From Nocardia miyunensis NBRC 108239 (GTDB taxonomy: Bacteria; Actinomycetota; Actinomycetes; Mycobacteriales; Mycobacteriaceae): 64,000 nucleotides of DNA. The notes below the pieces were generated by a model. The model saw only the letters and a list, made by a program, of their open reading frames with translations. It was not told the DNA's origin and ran no database searches. This document shows positions 52,242-60,933 of the stretch, piece by piece. The stretch is taken from positions 19,850 to 83,849 of the forward strand of contig NZ_BDBQ01000082.1 of assembly GCF_001613065.1 (NCBI RefSeq), read 5' to 3'. Position numbers and translations under genes: made by a program. The first letter of the stretch is position 1. Every line of letters begins with the position of its first letter.

Positions 52242-52271
52242 ATTCTCCGAATGGGAGAATATGAGTCTCTG
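52242..52271. promoter_or_regulatory. Operator ATTCTCC-GAATG-GGAGAAT with overlapping GAGAAT-ATG-AGTCTC
   Basis: Perfect 7-bp arms with a 5-bp spacer (52242-52260). The right arm also begins GAGAAT-ATG-AGTCTC (52256-52270), one mismatch from the GAGAAY-N3-ATTCTC core, and a weaker GGTAAT-ATA-ATTCTC overlaps on the left. The region looks like paired binding sites for one factor upstream of the TetR gene. Confidence 0.65.
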
Positions 52272-52371
52272 TGATGGAGATCAACTGTGGCAGGATTGCA
52301 GCGAGTCGACATCACATTCTCCGGTACAGTGCAGCAATGTTCTGCACAAGCGAGAAGGAACAGGTTCATCC

Positions 52372-53025
52372 GTGACAAGCCCCATCGAAGAACCGGGCTG
52401 GAAGCAACGGGCGGTCGAGCGGTCCCTGCGCACCGCCAAGATACGCGCGGAACAGCGGGTGCAGCGCTTCCTCGACGCCGCGCAGGCGCTGATCACCGAG
52501 AAGGGCAGCACCGACTTCACCGTCCAGGAGGTCGTCGACCGCTCCCGGCAGTCCCTTCGCAGCTTCTACCTGCAGTTCGACAGCAAACACGAACTGCTGC
52601 TGGCACTGTTCGAGGACTCCCTGGTCCGCACCGCCGAACAGCTGCGCGTCGCGGCCACGAATACCGCCGACCCGGTGGAGCGCCTCCGGATCGTCATCGA
52701 GCTGCTGTTCGAACTGTGCCGCCCGGATCCGACCGCGCGCCGGCCGCTGTTCACCGATTTCGCACCGCAGCTGCTGGTCACGCACCCCGCTCAGGTGAAA
52801 CTCGCGCACACCCCGGTGCTCACGCTGTTCACCGAACTGATGGACGAGGCCAGACAGGACGGGCAACTGCGCAAGGACGTCGTGCCCCGGCGCATGGCCG
52901 CGATGGTCATGCAGACCGTCATGTTCAGCGCGCAGTCCGCGGAAGATCCGGAGAACGAGACCCAGTACCCGGTCACCGGCGCGGAGGTCTGGGACTTCTG
53001 CGCCCGCGGTTTCACGAAGAAGTGA
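52372..53025 (+). CDS. TetR-family transcriptional regulator
   Basis: A 217-residue TetR protein. N-terminus SPIEEPGWKQRAVERSLRTA, DNA-binding part FTVQEVVDRSRQSLRSFYLQ then FDSKHELLLALFEDS. This N-terminal block is common to mycobacterial regulators of lipid and steroid-type catabolism. GTG 52372 is chosen because the conserved block starts immediately. The double operator 100-130 bases upstream fits autoregulation, making this the leading candidate for the GAGAAT regulon. Confidence 0.92.
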   Translation: MTSPIEEPGWKQRAVERSLRTAKIRAEQRVQRFLDAAQALITEKGSTDFTVQEVVDRSRQSLRSFYLQFDSKHELLLALFEDSLVRTAEQLRVAATNTADPVERLRIVIELLFELCRPDPTARRPLFTDFAPQLLVTHPAQVKLAHTPVLTLFTELMDEARQDGQLRKDVVPRRMAAMVMQTVMFSAQSAEDPENETQYPVTGAEVWDFCARGFTKK

Positions 53026-53032
53026 CCCCACC

Positions 53033-53055
53033 GCGGCCGGAAGAGGTCCGGCCGC
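53033..53055. terminator. Bidirectional hairpin terminator
   Basis: GCGGCCGGA-AGAGG-TCCGGCCGC, a perfect 9-bp stem followed by AGCGGTTTTC, between the convergent TetR gene (stop 53025) and aldehyde dehydrogenase (stop 53078). Confidence 0.85.
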
Positions 53056-53077
53056 AGCGGTTTTCGGGACGTGCGGC

Positions 53078-54568
53078 TCAGCCGAGTACAGCGGCCAGGG
53101 TTTTGCGTTCGAGAAATTCCTCCAGACCCGCGACTCCCATCTCCCGGCCGATGCCGGATTGTTTGTATCCGCCGAAAGGTGCGTCGGGGAAGAAATAGTT
53201 GCCGCCGTTGATGCTGAAGGTGCCGGTGCGGACTCGGCGGGCCACCGCGAGGGCGCGATCGTGGTCGGCGCTGAACACCGCGCCGGACAGGCCGTAGGCG
53301 GAGTTGTTCGCGATGCGGACGGCGTCGTCGTCGCCGTCGTGCGCGATCACCGCCAGCACCGGGCCGAACACCTCCTCCTGGGCGATCTCGCTGTCCGGAT
53401 CGACGCCCGCGAGCAGGGTGGGCTCGTAGAAGTATCCGGGCCCGGCCTTCGCACCGCCGGTCACGAGTTTCGCGCCCTCGGCCACGGCACGCCGGACCAG
53501 TCCGTCGACCTTGTCACGCTGTGCCTCGCTGATCAGCGGGCCCATATAGGTCTTGCGATCGTTCGGATCGCCGAAACGCACCCGGGCCATATTTGCGGCG
53601 ACGAGTTCGACGACGGCATCGTGGTCCGCGCGCGGCGCCAGCAGGCGCGTGGTGAGCGCGCACGCCTGCCCGGCGTTGAGTGTGGCGGCGAATGCCGCGT
53701 ACTGCCCGACGCCCCGGTAATCGGCGTCGTCGAGCGCGATCGCGGCCGATTTGCCGCCCAGTTCCAGGAACACGCGCTTGAGGCCGTTCCCGGCCGCGGA
53801 CATGATCGAGCGGCCCACCGCTGTCGACCCGGTGAAGGTGATCAGGTCCACGTCCGGATGGGTGGTCAACGCCTCGCCGACCGAAACCTCTTGTGAGGAG
53901 AGGACATTCACCACACCGGGCGGAATGTCGGTGTATTTCCGGATGATCTCGCCCAGGGCGAGGGTGATCAGCGGGGCGGCCGGCGCCGCCTTCAGCACGA
54001 CGGTGCACCCGGCGGCCAGCGCGGGCGCGAGTTTCGCCAGTGCCAGCTGATTCGGGTAGTTGTAGGCGATGATCGCCGACACCACACCCGCGGCCTCCCG
54101 CTCCACCCAGCGCCGGTGCTGCTGGCCGAGATATTCGACCGGGCCGAGATCCTCGGTGAAGGAGTACGTCTTCAGCAGATCGGCGTAGTAGCGCACGATC
54201 TTGATCGGATCCTCCAATTGCGCTGCGCGAGTGAGCGACAGCGTGGCGCCGACCTCGGCGATGGTGAGTTCGCGGAGTTCCTCGACGTGATCGGTCAAGG
54301 CCGCATGCAATTGTTCGAGGCATCGGATGCGCAGCCCGGTATCGGTCGCCCAGGTCCCGGTGTCGAATGCCGCCCGCGCCGCGGCGATCGCGAGATGGGC
54401 ATCGTTCACCGTGGCATCGGGGGCGTATCCCACCACGGCCTCGGTGGCCGGGTTGTACGACGGATAGGTCCGTTCGGCGTCGACGGGCCGTCCGCCGATC
54501 AACAGTTGTCGATCGGCCTTCGGCGCGCCACCGTCCGCGGCGGGCGTCGCTGATCGGTTCGTGGTCAT
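53078..54568 (-). CDS. Aldehyde dehydrogenase (NAD(P)-dependent)
   Basis: A 496-residue ALDH: GVVSAIIAYNYPNQLALAKL, FTGSTAVGRSIM, LELGGKSAAIALDDAD with the general-base Glu, NAGQACALTTRLLAP with the catalytic Cys, and EEVFGPVLAVIA. ATG 54568 has GGAG 7 bases upstream. Last gene of the nine-gene minus-strand operon, followed by the terminator at 53033. Distinct from the ALDH at 42565, so the island encodes two aldehyde oxidations. Confidence 0.94.
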   Translation of the reverse strand: MTTNRSATPAADGGAPKADRQLLIGGRPVDAERTYPSYNPATEAVVGYAPDATVNDAHLAIAAARAAFDTGTWATDTGLRIRCLEQLHAALTDHVEELRELTIAEVGATLSLTRAAQLEDPIKIVRYYADLLKTYSFTEDLGPVEYLGQQHRRWVEREAAGVVSAIIAYNYPNQLALAKLAPALAAGCTVVLKAAPAAPLITLALGEIIRKYTDIPPGVVNVLSSQEVSVGEALTTHPDVDLITFTGSTAVGRSIMSAAGNGLKRVFLELGGKSAAIALDDADYRGVGQYAAFAATLNAGQACALTTRLLAPRADHDAVVELVAANMARVRFGDPNDRKTYMGPLISEAQRDKVDGLVRRAVAEGAKLVTGGAKAGPGYFYEPTLLAGVDPDSEIAQEEVFGPVLAVIAHDGDDDAVRIANNSAYGLSGAVFSADHDRALAVARRVRTGTFSINGGNYFFPDAPFGGYKQSGIGREMGVAGLEEFLERKTLAAVLG

Positions 54569-54592
54569 GATCGTCTCCAAAGATGTTCGTAC

Positions 54593-55357
54593 TCAGGTAT
54601 TTCGGCCACCGTTGACGCCCAGTACCTGCCCGGTGACGTACCCGGCGTCCTCCGAGACGAGGAATGCGCAGGCGGCGGCGATGTCCTCGGGCCGGCCCGC
54701 GCGGCGCACGGGGGTGAGTTCGGCGTGGTGATCCACCGTGCCGCCGAGCAGCCCGTGGCTCTCGGAATCGCGCAGCATGGGGGTGTCCACGAAGCCGGGC
54801 GGAATCGTGTTCACCGTGATCCCGGACGGACCCAGTTCCAGCGCAAGGGATTTCGTCAACCCGATGACCCCGGCCTTGGCCGCGACGTAGTGACTCATGA
54901 ACTGCTGACCGGAATGGGCGCTGGAGGAGGAGATATTGATGATCCGCCCCCACCCGGCGGCCAGCATGTCCGGAACGGCGGCCCGGCAGCAGTAGAACGT
55001 GCCGTCCAGATTGACCGCCAGCGTCCGCCGCCAGATCTCGTCGGTGATGTGCAGGAACTTCTTGAAACCGGTCAGGCCCGCGTTGTTCACCAGGACCAGG
55101 ATCGGCCCGAGTTCCGCGCGCACCCGCTCCATCGCGGCCTCGACCTGATCGCGCGAGGAGATGTCGACCTCGCCGAAGGCCGAGGCCCGATGCCCCGCCG
55201 CGCGGATCTCCTCGGCGACCTGCTTCGCGGCCGTACCGTTCAGATCCAGGATCGCGATCTGAAACCCGTTCTCGGCCAGTCGATGTGCGATCGCCCGGCC
55301 GATTCCGGAACCGCCGCCGGTAACGACGGCAACCCGCCCGCCAACCGTATGTCCCAT
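54593..55357 (-). CDS. SDR family oxidoreductase (FabG-like)
   Basis: A 254-residue SDR. TGGGSGIGRAIAHRL near residue 13, LVNNAGLTGFKKF, IINISSSSAHSG with the catalytic Ser, YVAAK, and VTGQVLGVNGGRNT at the end. ATG 55357 follows GAGGCCGGAT. It begins 8 bases after the 111-residue protein and ends 24 bases before the aldehyde dehydrogenase. Likely oxidises an alcohol formed by the Rieske oxygenase. Confidence 0.92.
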   Translation of the reverse strand: MGHTVGGRVAVVTGGGSGIGRAIAHRLAENGFQIAILDLNGTAAKQVAEEIRAAGHRASAFGEVDISSRDQVEAAMERVRAELGPILVLVNNAGLTGFKKFLHITDEIWRRTLAVNLDGTFYCCRAAVPDMLAAGWGRIINISSSSAHSGQQFMSHYVAAKAGVIGLTKSLALELGPSGITVNTIPPGFVDTPMLRDSESHGLLGGTVDHHAELTPVRRAGRPEDIAAACAFLVSEDAGYVTGQVLGVNGGRNT

Positions 55358-55365
55358 ATCCGGCC

Positions 55366-55701
55366 TCACACCGCGGGTTCGGACACGGTGTCGAAGAACG
55401 AAGCGCCGGAATCTGGGATACGCGGCTGCTTGAAGACGTTCACCGGATAGGAGACCATCACCAGCGAATACATCAGCCACAGCAGCCGGGTCTCGGCCTC
55501 GGGCAGTTCGTTCAGCTCGAACGTGTTGAGGTGGTCGATGGCCGCCTCGGCGTGCGGGGCGATGGCGTCGTAGAACGCGTCGAGTTGTTCGATGGTGCTC
55601 GCGAGCCGGGTGTCGTACCGCTCCTGCCGGGTGGGCTTGGCCCACTCGCCGACATAGGGTTCCAGGTCGCGGAATGCTTCGGGGAGAACCGTAGTCGTCA
55701 T
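55366..55701 (-). CDS. Small protein paired with the Rieske oxygenase (unassigned)
   Basis: A 111-residue acidic, mostly helical protein: LPEAFRDLEPYVGEWAKPTR, ASTIEQLDAFYDAIAPHAEA, TRLLWLMYSLVMVSYPVNVF. No domain that I can name. It starts 13 bases after the oxygenase stop with AGGAG upstream, and small proteins of this size commonly accompany actinobacterial Rieske oxygenases. A structural or chaperone-like partner is my inference; it lacks the beta-sheet look of a classical oxygenase beta subunit. Confidence 0.75.
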   Translation of the reverse strand: MTTTVLPEAFRDLEPYVGEWAKPTRQERYDTRLASTIEQLDAFYDAIAPHAEAAIDHLNTFELNELPEAETRLLWLMYSLVMVSYPVNVFKQPRIPDSGASFFDTVSEPAV

Positions 55702-55714
55702 CGGATGCTCCTGC

Positions 55715-57004
55715 TTATTTCTTGTCGAGGGACTGGTGGGCGGCCACCGTGTCCCGGATGACCTTGTGGAAGTTGCGGATCATCAATTCCTGATCCGACA
55801 GGTGGAATTGCCGGTTGGCGCCGGTCGCCAGCGCCGAATGCGTGGCCTCGACGGTGTTCGAGTCCTGCATCGCGAATTCGATGGTGGTCTGCGCGGTCAT
55901 CTCCTGCGCCAGGCGTTCGGTGGCGTTGCGCGGCGGCGTGAAGTAGATGTCGAGCTCGTAGGTGTGCGAGTCGACCGCTTCGGGCCAGTACTGGTAGGTG
56001 ATGTAGAAATTGCGGGCCCAGATCTGCACCGAGAAGTTCGGGAACAACCAGTAGGCGTCGTTGCCCCAGGACTTGATCCGGCCGGGGTTCAGCACGTCCG
56101 GCAGGGGCCCGAGGTCGGCGACGTCGTCGGGGCCGAACAAACCTGCCCGCAACAGCTTGTAGATCCAGCGCTGATCCCGCTTCGCCGGGCCCAGCTCGCC
56201 GGGGGCGCGCGGCGGCAGCTGCGGCGGGCCGGGCACCGAGTTCAGCATGTGCGAGGTGAACAGGTCGTAGTAATACGCGTCCGGCGGCGGCACCAATTTC
56301 TCCGCCTTCGACACATCCGGATTGATGAACCGGCCGTGCACGTACGGCGGGTGGTACCACTCCAGAATCGTGTCGATCGACAACTTCCAGTTGCCCTTGA
56401 CCCGGGTCTTGTAGGCGTAGCGCTCGGTCAGCCTCTCGAACGGGTAGCTCTCCACCTCGGTGAACTTCGGGCCGAGGAAGGTGCGCAGCGGCTGGGCGTG
56501 CGGATCGAAATTCACGAAGACGAACCCGGCCCAGGTGTCGCAGTGCAACTCCGGCATGCCCAGGGCGCCCTTGTCCAGGTCGAAGAACTGGTCCTCGTTG
56601 GTGACGTGCGCGACCTTGCCGTCCAGGCCGTAGCGCCAGCCGTGGTATTTGCAGGTGAACACGCGGCAGGAGCCCGCGGTCTCCTCGGCCGGATGCTCCT
56701 GCCACACCACCTTGTTGCCGCGGTGCGCGCACACGTTGTGCAGCGCCTTGACGGTGCCGTCGGCCTGCCGCACGATCACGATCGAGCCGAGGCCGGGCAG
56801 TTCCCGGGTGAAGTAGCTGCCGGTGCGTGGAAGTTGTTCCATCCGTCCGACTTTCAGCCACGACCGCTTGAACACCGCCTCCCGTTCGGCCCGGAAGAAC
56901 TCCTCGGACACCGCGTCGTCGTAATCGACCGGGCCGGTGCCGAGCTCCGGATATTCGGGCGTGAACTTGCCGCGCCCGGTGGTGAGTTTCTCCTGAATTG
57001 CCAT
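55715..57004 (-). CDS. Rieske non-haem iron oxygenase, alpha subunit
   Basis: A 429-residue Rieske oxygenase. The 2Fe-2S ligands are in CAHRG and CKYHGW. The mononuclear iron site is ILEWYHPPYVHGRF, matching the conserved HxxxxH motif. The C-terminal half is a START/SRPBCC fold. Such enzymes hydroxylate aromatic, alicyclic or steroid substrates. Reductase and ferredoxin are not encoded next to it; the PDR-type reductase at 17.1 kb is the only one in the window. AAAGG precedes the ATG. Probably the first committed oxygenation in this operon. Confidence 0.94.
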   Translation of the reverse strand: MAIQEKLTTGRGKFTPEYPELGTGPVDYDDAVSEEFFRAEREAVFKRSWLKVGRMEQLPRTGSYFTRELPGLGSIVIVRQADGTVKALHNVCAHRGNKVVWQEHPAEETAGSCRVFTCKYHGWRYGLDGKVAHVTNEDQFFDLDKGALGMPELHCDTWAGFVFVNFDPHAQPLRTFLGPKFTEVESYPFERLTERYAYKTRVKGNWKLSIDTILEWYHPPYVHGRFINPDVSKAEKLVPPPDAYYYDLFTSHMLNSVPGPPQLPPRAPGELGPAKRDQRWIYKLLRAGLFGPDDVADLGPLPDVLNPGRIKSWGNDAYWLFPNFSVQIWARNFYITYQYWPEAVDSHTYELDIYFTPPRNATERLAQEMTAQTTIEFAMQDSNTVEATHSALATGANRQFHLSDQELMIRNFHKVIRDTVAAHQSLDKK

Positions 57005-57059
57005 GACACAACCTTTCTGACTTGTCGTGGTTCGGACAGTCGTGGTCCTGAAGAAGGGT

Positions 57060-58250
57060 TCAGATGACGCTCGCGTCGCGCAGGTGGGCGATCTCCTCGG
57101 CGGTGCGGTGCAGCAGCGCGCCGAGTACCTCGTCGGTGTCCGCGCCCAAACCGGGCCCGAGCCAACGGATCTCGCCCGGGGTTTCGGACAGTTTCGGCAG
57201 GACGTCCGGCACCGACAGCGGTCCGATGCGCGAATCGGTCCGGGTGATCGTGCCGCGGTGGGCGAACTGCGGGTCCTCGAAGATGTCGGCGATCGAATTC
57301 AGCGGCCCCGCGGGGACTTCGGAGCCGCGGCAGCGTGCGAGCACCTCGTCGCGAGACAGTGTGGCGACCCAGTTCGCCACCAGCGCGTTCACCTCGTCGC
57401 GGGCCTCCAAACGAGAAGCCTTGCGGCCGAAGCGGTCCGCAGCGGCCAGTTCGGGGCGGCCCATCGCCGTCGACAACCGGGCGAACATCTCGTCGTTCGA
57501 ACACGCGATGGCGATCCAGCGGTCGTCCGCCGTGGAAAAGTGACTGTGCGGCACCACGTTCACGGTGTCCGCGCCCATCCGCTCGCGGACGAAGCCGAAT
57601 TGCTGATAAGCGGGCGCGATCTCGTCCAGCACCCGGAAGATCGCCTCGTACAGCGCGAGATCGACGCACTGTCCACGGCCGGTCGCTTCCCGGGCCCGCA
57701 GCGCCAGCAGCACGCCGATGACGCCGTAGAGACCGGTCAGATAGTCGCCGAGCGAGGTGGATCCGGGTGTGACCGGTGTGCCGCCCGGCTCACCGGCCAG
57801 CAGCGAGAGTCCGGCGTAGGCGTGTGCGACCCGCGCGAATCCGGGTTGGTCGGCCAGCGGGCCGGATTGTCCGTAGGCCGAGACCCGCAGCATGATCGCC
57901 CGGGGATTGAGCCGCCGGATGTCCTCGTAGCCCAGGTCCCAACGCTCCATCACGCCGGGCCGGAAGTTCTCGATCACCACATCCGCGCCGGCGATCAACT
58001 CCCGCAACAGTTCTCGTCCGCGCGGATCGCCGAGATCCAGTGTCACCGAGCGTTTGTTCCGCGCCTCGCTGAGCCAGACCAGGGTGTCGCCGCAGTCGGT
58101 CTCGGTGCCGAAGCGGCGCAGATGATCGCCGGTGCCGGGCCGTTCTATCTTGATGATCTCGGCCCCGAATTCACCCAGCACCGTGGCACAGTACGGTCCA
58201 GCGATATAGGTGCCCAGATCCAGCACCCGGATCCCGTCGAGCGCGTGCAT
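57060..58250 (-). CDS. CaiB/BaiF family CoA transferase (formyl-CoA transferase-like)
   Basis: A 396-residue class III CoA-transferase. N-terminal LDGIRVLDLGTYIAGPYCAT, GAEIIKIERPGTGDHLR, RNKRSVTLDLGDPRGREL, and the catalytic aspartate in TSLGDYLTGLYG. It moves CoA onto a carboxylic acid. GAGG precedes the ATG at 58250. It lies 15 bases after the retro-Claisen-type crotonase, which would supply the acid. C-terminal RWLGPGLGADTDEVL is typical. Confidence 0.93.
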   Translation of the reverse strand: MHALDGIRVLDLGTYIAGPYCATVLGEFGAEIIKIERPGTGDHLRRFGTETDCGDTLVWLSEARNKRSVTLDLGDPRGRELLRELIAGADVVIENFRPGVMERWDLGYEDIRRLNPRAIMLRVSAYGQSGPLADQPGFARVAHAYAGLSLLAGEPGGTPVTPGSTSLGDYLTGLYGVIGVLLALRAREATGRGQCVDLALYEAIFRVLDEIAPAYQQFGFVRERMGADTVNVVPHSHFSTADDRWIAIACSNDEMFARLSTAMGRPELAAADRFGRKASRLEARDEVNALVANWVATLSRDEVLARCRGSEVPAGPLNSIADIFEDPQFAHRGTITRTDSRIGPLSVPDVLPKLSETPGEIRWLGPGLGADTDEVLGALLHRTAEEIAHLRDASVI

Positions 58251-58265
58251 GATGTACCTCGAAAC

Positions 58266-59144
58266 CTATTGCGTATCAGGCTGATCGGAGGTGGACCAGG
58301 GCTTGTCGTCCCAGGCCCGGTCCAGCGCCGCCATCCGGCCCCCGGCCGGGAAGAACCCGCGCTGCGCGTAGGTCTCGAAACCGATGCCCTGCCCCATCTG
58401 ATCGAGGAAGGCGCGTTTGAGTTCGTGGGTGAACAGCTGGCGGGTGTAGCGCAGCGTCAGCGGCGGGCGTTTCACCAGTTCGCGGGCGAGTTCCCAAGCC
58501 CGGTCCAGCACTTGGTCCTTCGGATGCACCTCGGCGACCGCACCCCAGTCCAGCGCCTCGCGCGCCGCGAGCTTCTTGCCGGTCAGCAGCAGATAACGGC
58601 CGCGATTGTGACCGACCAGGAAGTTCCAGATCACATGCTGCCCGTCACCGGGGACCTGTCCGCGCGGGAAGTGCGAAACATCCTGGAACCAAGCGTCTTC
58701 CGAGGCGAGCACGATATCGCCCATCAGCGGGACCTCGGAGTGGATATTGCACGGGCCGTTCACCGCGCTGATCATCGGCACGTCCACATTCAGCACGTTG
58801 AACATGAGATTGCGGTTGTACCAGGCCTTTTCATCCAGCTTCCACAGTCCCCGATCGCCCGGCATGGCCTGATAGATCGGCGGATCTATGGGCGAGCCGT
58901 CGGGCATGAATCCCCAGTCGGCGTTGTAGTTCTCCCCCGTGCCGGTGTGGATGAGCACCTTGATCTCGCGGTCGCCCGCGACATCGGCGAAGGCGTCGGC
59001 CATATCGTCGTGCGCCTTCCAGTCCCACACCAGTGAGCCGCCGTCGGTGTGGCACTGCATCAGCAGAATGCCGTCATCGCTGAGCTCGAAGCGGTAGTTC
59101 CGGTAGCGATCCTTGTATTCGCTGTAGCGCGAACGCTTGACCAT
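58266..59144 (-). CDS. Crotonase-fold C-C hydrolase, 6-oxocamphor-hydrolase-like
   Basis: A 292-residue crotonase-superfamily protein that aligns with 6-oxocamphor hydrolase of Rhodococcus. Residues matching OCH His45, His122, His145 and Asp154 are present as His45 (WKAHDDMAD), His135 (GPCNIHSEVP), His158 (QDVSHFPRG) and Asp167 (VPGDGQHVIW), offset by a 13-residue insertion. OCH uses these to cleave a cyclic 1,3-diketone to a keto acid (retro-Claisen), without CoA. The downstream LLTGKKLAAREALDWGAVAEV matches too. I compared from memory, not by search. AAGGA precedes the ATG. Confidence 0.88.
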   Translation of the reverse strand: MVKRSRYSEYKDRYRNYRFELSDDGILLMQCHTDGGSLVWDWKAHDDMADAFADVAGDREIKVLIHTGTGENYNADWGFMPDGSPIDPPIYQAMPGDRGLWKLDEKAWYNRNLMFNVLNVDVPMISAVNGPCNIHSEVPLMGDIVLASEDAWFQDVSHFPRGQVPGDGQHVIWNFLVGHNRGRYLLLTGKKLAAREALDWGAVAEVHPKDQVLDRAWELARELVKRPPLTLRYTRQLFTHELKRAFLDQMGQGIGFETYAQRGFFPAGGRMAALDRAWDDKPWSTSDQPDTQ

Positions 59145-59206
59145 GTCGTTCCTTCCGAAGTTTCTCTCGCCCGGCCGTGAGAAGCGGTGGGCGAGTGCGC
59201 CTTTCG

Positions 59207-60169
59207 CTATTTGCCGTGCAACGCCGCGACGACGGGCGCGAACGCCTCGAATTCGCCCTGCTGCACGCTGATGTAGTTGGCCCCGAAGATCTCTCGCCGC
59301 TCGAGCAGCAGATCGACGATCTGTTCGACCGTGCCGACCAGGACGTTCGGATGATCGCCGAGACCGCCCGCGGGGATGCGCAGAAGCGAAGCGATCCGGT
59401 CCAGCGCGGCGGCCGGGTCGTCGGTGACCGCGGTGAAGAACGGGGAACTCTCGATATCCAGGCGCGCGAAGCGATCTCCGGCCCCGTCCCGCACGAATCC
59501 CAGCCGCCGCACCGCCTCCTGCCGCGGCGTCCGTCCGGCGGCGTCGACCGGGTCGAACGGAACATTGTTGATGCTGACGATGTCCGCTTCCCGTCCGGCC
59601 AGGGACAGCACCCGCTTGCGGCCGCCGCCGATCATTATCGGCGGGTGCGGTTTCTGCACGGGCAGCGGCAATCCCGCGTAGTCGCGCGCGGTGACGTATT
59701 CACCGTCGAGGTCCAGCGGCGCGCCCGCGCAGTGCGCCTTGAACAGCGCGACGACCTCCTCGAGTTTCGAAATCCGTTGCGGGCCGGGGCCGAACGGCAC
59801 ACCCATGGCCCGGTACTCGTATTCGCTCCAGCCGCCGCCGATGCCGAATTCCAGACGCCCGTCGGACAGCAGGTCCAACGTGGCCGCCTCCTTCATCAGC
59901 ACGCCCGGGACGTGGTAGTCGGCGCAGAACACCCGGCAGCCGACCCGCAGCGAGCCGGTCACCGCCGCCGCGACGGCCATCGCCGCGATCGGGGCCAGAT
60001 GTTGCGGCGGCCATTTGGCGGCCTGGGCCGCCGGACCCTTACCGAGATAGTGATCGGCCAGGAACAACGTGGAATATCCGGCGTCCTCGATACGCGTCGC
60101 GGTATCCCGCCATTGCGCGGCCGAGGTCGCCTTGGTGGCCTGGACCGCGAAGCGGAAGGGTCTGGTCAT
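59207..60169 (-). CDS. LLM-class F420-dependent oxidoreductase
   Basis: A 320-residue luciferase-like protein: RIEDAGYSTLFLADHYLGKG, GRLEFGIGGGWSEYEYRAMG, GPGPQRISKLEEVVAL, PPIMIGGGRKRVLSLAGREA, matching the mycobacterial TIGR03621-like F420 group. ATG 60169 is favoured (AGG 8 bases upstream) over the GTG 9 bases earlier that overlaps the SDR stop. It may perform a Baeyer-Villiger-type or dehydrogenase step. Second LLM enzyme of the island. Confidence 0.9.
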   Translation of the reverse strand: MTRPFRFAVQATKATSAAQWRDTATRIEDAGYSTLFLADHYLGKGPAAQAAKWPPQHLAPIAAMAVAAAVTGSLRVGCRVFCADYHVPGVLMKEAATLDLLSDGRLEFGIGGGWSEYEYRAMGVPFGPGPQRISKLEEVVALFKAHCAGAPLDLDGEYVTARDYAGLPLPVQKPHPPIMIGGGRKRVLSLAGREADIVSINNVPFDPVDAAGRTPRQEAVRRLGFVRDGAGDRFARLDIESSPFFTAVTDDPAAALDRIASLLRIPAGGLGDHPNVLVGTVEQIVDLLLERREIFGANYISVQQGEFEAFAPVVAALHGK

Positions 60170-60174
60170 CGCAT

Positions 60175-60933
60175 TCACCTGGCCACGTATCCACCGTCGA
60201 CCGGTATCGCGGTTCCGGTGATGAATGACGCCTCGTCGCTGGCGAGAAACAATGCGGCCGAAGCCAATTCGTCCGCCCTACCCCATCGCTTCATCGGCTG
60301 CGGTGGCACGATATCGGTCGGCGGATCACTGTCCTCGGGAGCATTGGCCAATCCGGTCCACGTCATTCCGGGGCAGATCGCGTTGACCCGGATGTTCTGG
60401 GTCGCATAGTCCAGCGCGGCGGATTTGGTGAGCTGCACGATTCCGCCCTTCGCGGCGGCATAGGCCGCGATGCCCTTCCAGCCGACCAGTGCCGAGGCCG
60501 AGGCCGTGTTGATCACCGATCCGCCGCCCGAGGCCAGCATCTTCGGGATGGCGTACTTCATGCCGAGGAAGGCGCCCTTGAGATTGACCGCGACGACGGT
60601 GTCGAACGAGTTCTCGTCCAGTTCCGCGATCGGACCGCGATCGCCACTCATTCCCGCATTGTTGAACAGCACGTCCAAACGCCCGAACGAATTCACCGCG
60701 GTGTCGATCATCCGTTGCACCTCAGCGGATTTCGCGACATCGACCTGGACAGCAATCGCGGCATCGCCGATATCGGCGGCGGTCTTGTCCTGTCTGCCAC
60801 TGATATCCCCGCAGACCACCTGCGCTCCCTCGCGAGCGAACAGCAGCGCACTGGCCCGGCCGATGCCCGATCCGGCTCCCGTGATCACCGCGACCTTTCC
60901 GGCCAGGCGTCCCCCGTGCGTCGAATCGCTCAT
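60175..60933 (-). CDS. SDR family oxidoreductase
   Basis: A 252-residue SDR: VAVITGAGSGIGRASALLFA, VLFNNAGMSGDRGP, SVINTASASALVGW, YAAAK, and AICPGMTWTGLA. Its ATG overlaps the lyase TGA (ATGA), so it is translated with it. The C-terminus ends with GTAIPVDGGYVAR. Likely converts a hydroxyl to a ketone before ring cleavage or a CoA-ester step. Confidence 0.92.
   Translation of the reverse strand: MSDSTHGGRLAGKVAVITGAGSGIGRASALLFAREGAQVVCGDISGRQDKTAADIGDAAIAVQVDVAKSAEVQRMIDTAVNSFGRLDVLFNNAGMSGDRGPIAELDENSFDTVVAVNLKGAFLGMKYAIPKMLASGGGSVINTASASALVGWKGIAAYAAAKGGIVQLTKSAALDYATQNIRVNAICPGMTWTGLANAPEDSDPPTDIVPPQPMKRWGRADELASAALFLASDEASFITGTAIPVDGGYVAR

Larger units (their letters stand above)
51983..52371. 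other. Divergent regulatory region between hypothetical and TetR genes
   Basis: 389 bp without a gene. It holds two distinct operator-like elements (52104-52127 and 52242-52271) and AT-rich stretches around 52230-52245. An ATG at 52261 is in frame with the TetR gene but would place the operator inside the coding region, so it is not preferred. Confidence 0.6.
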
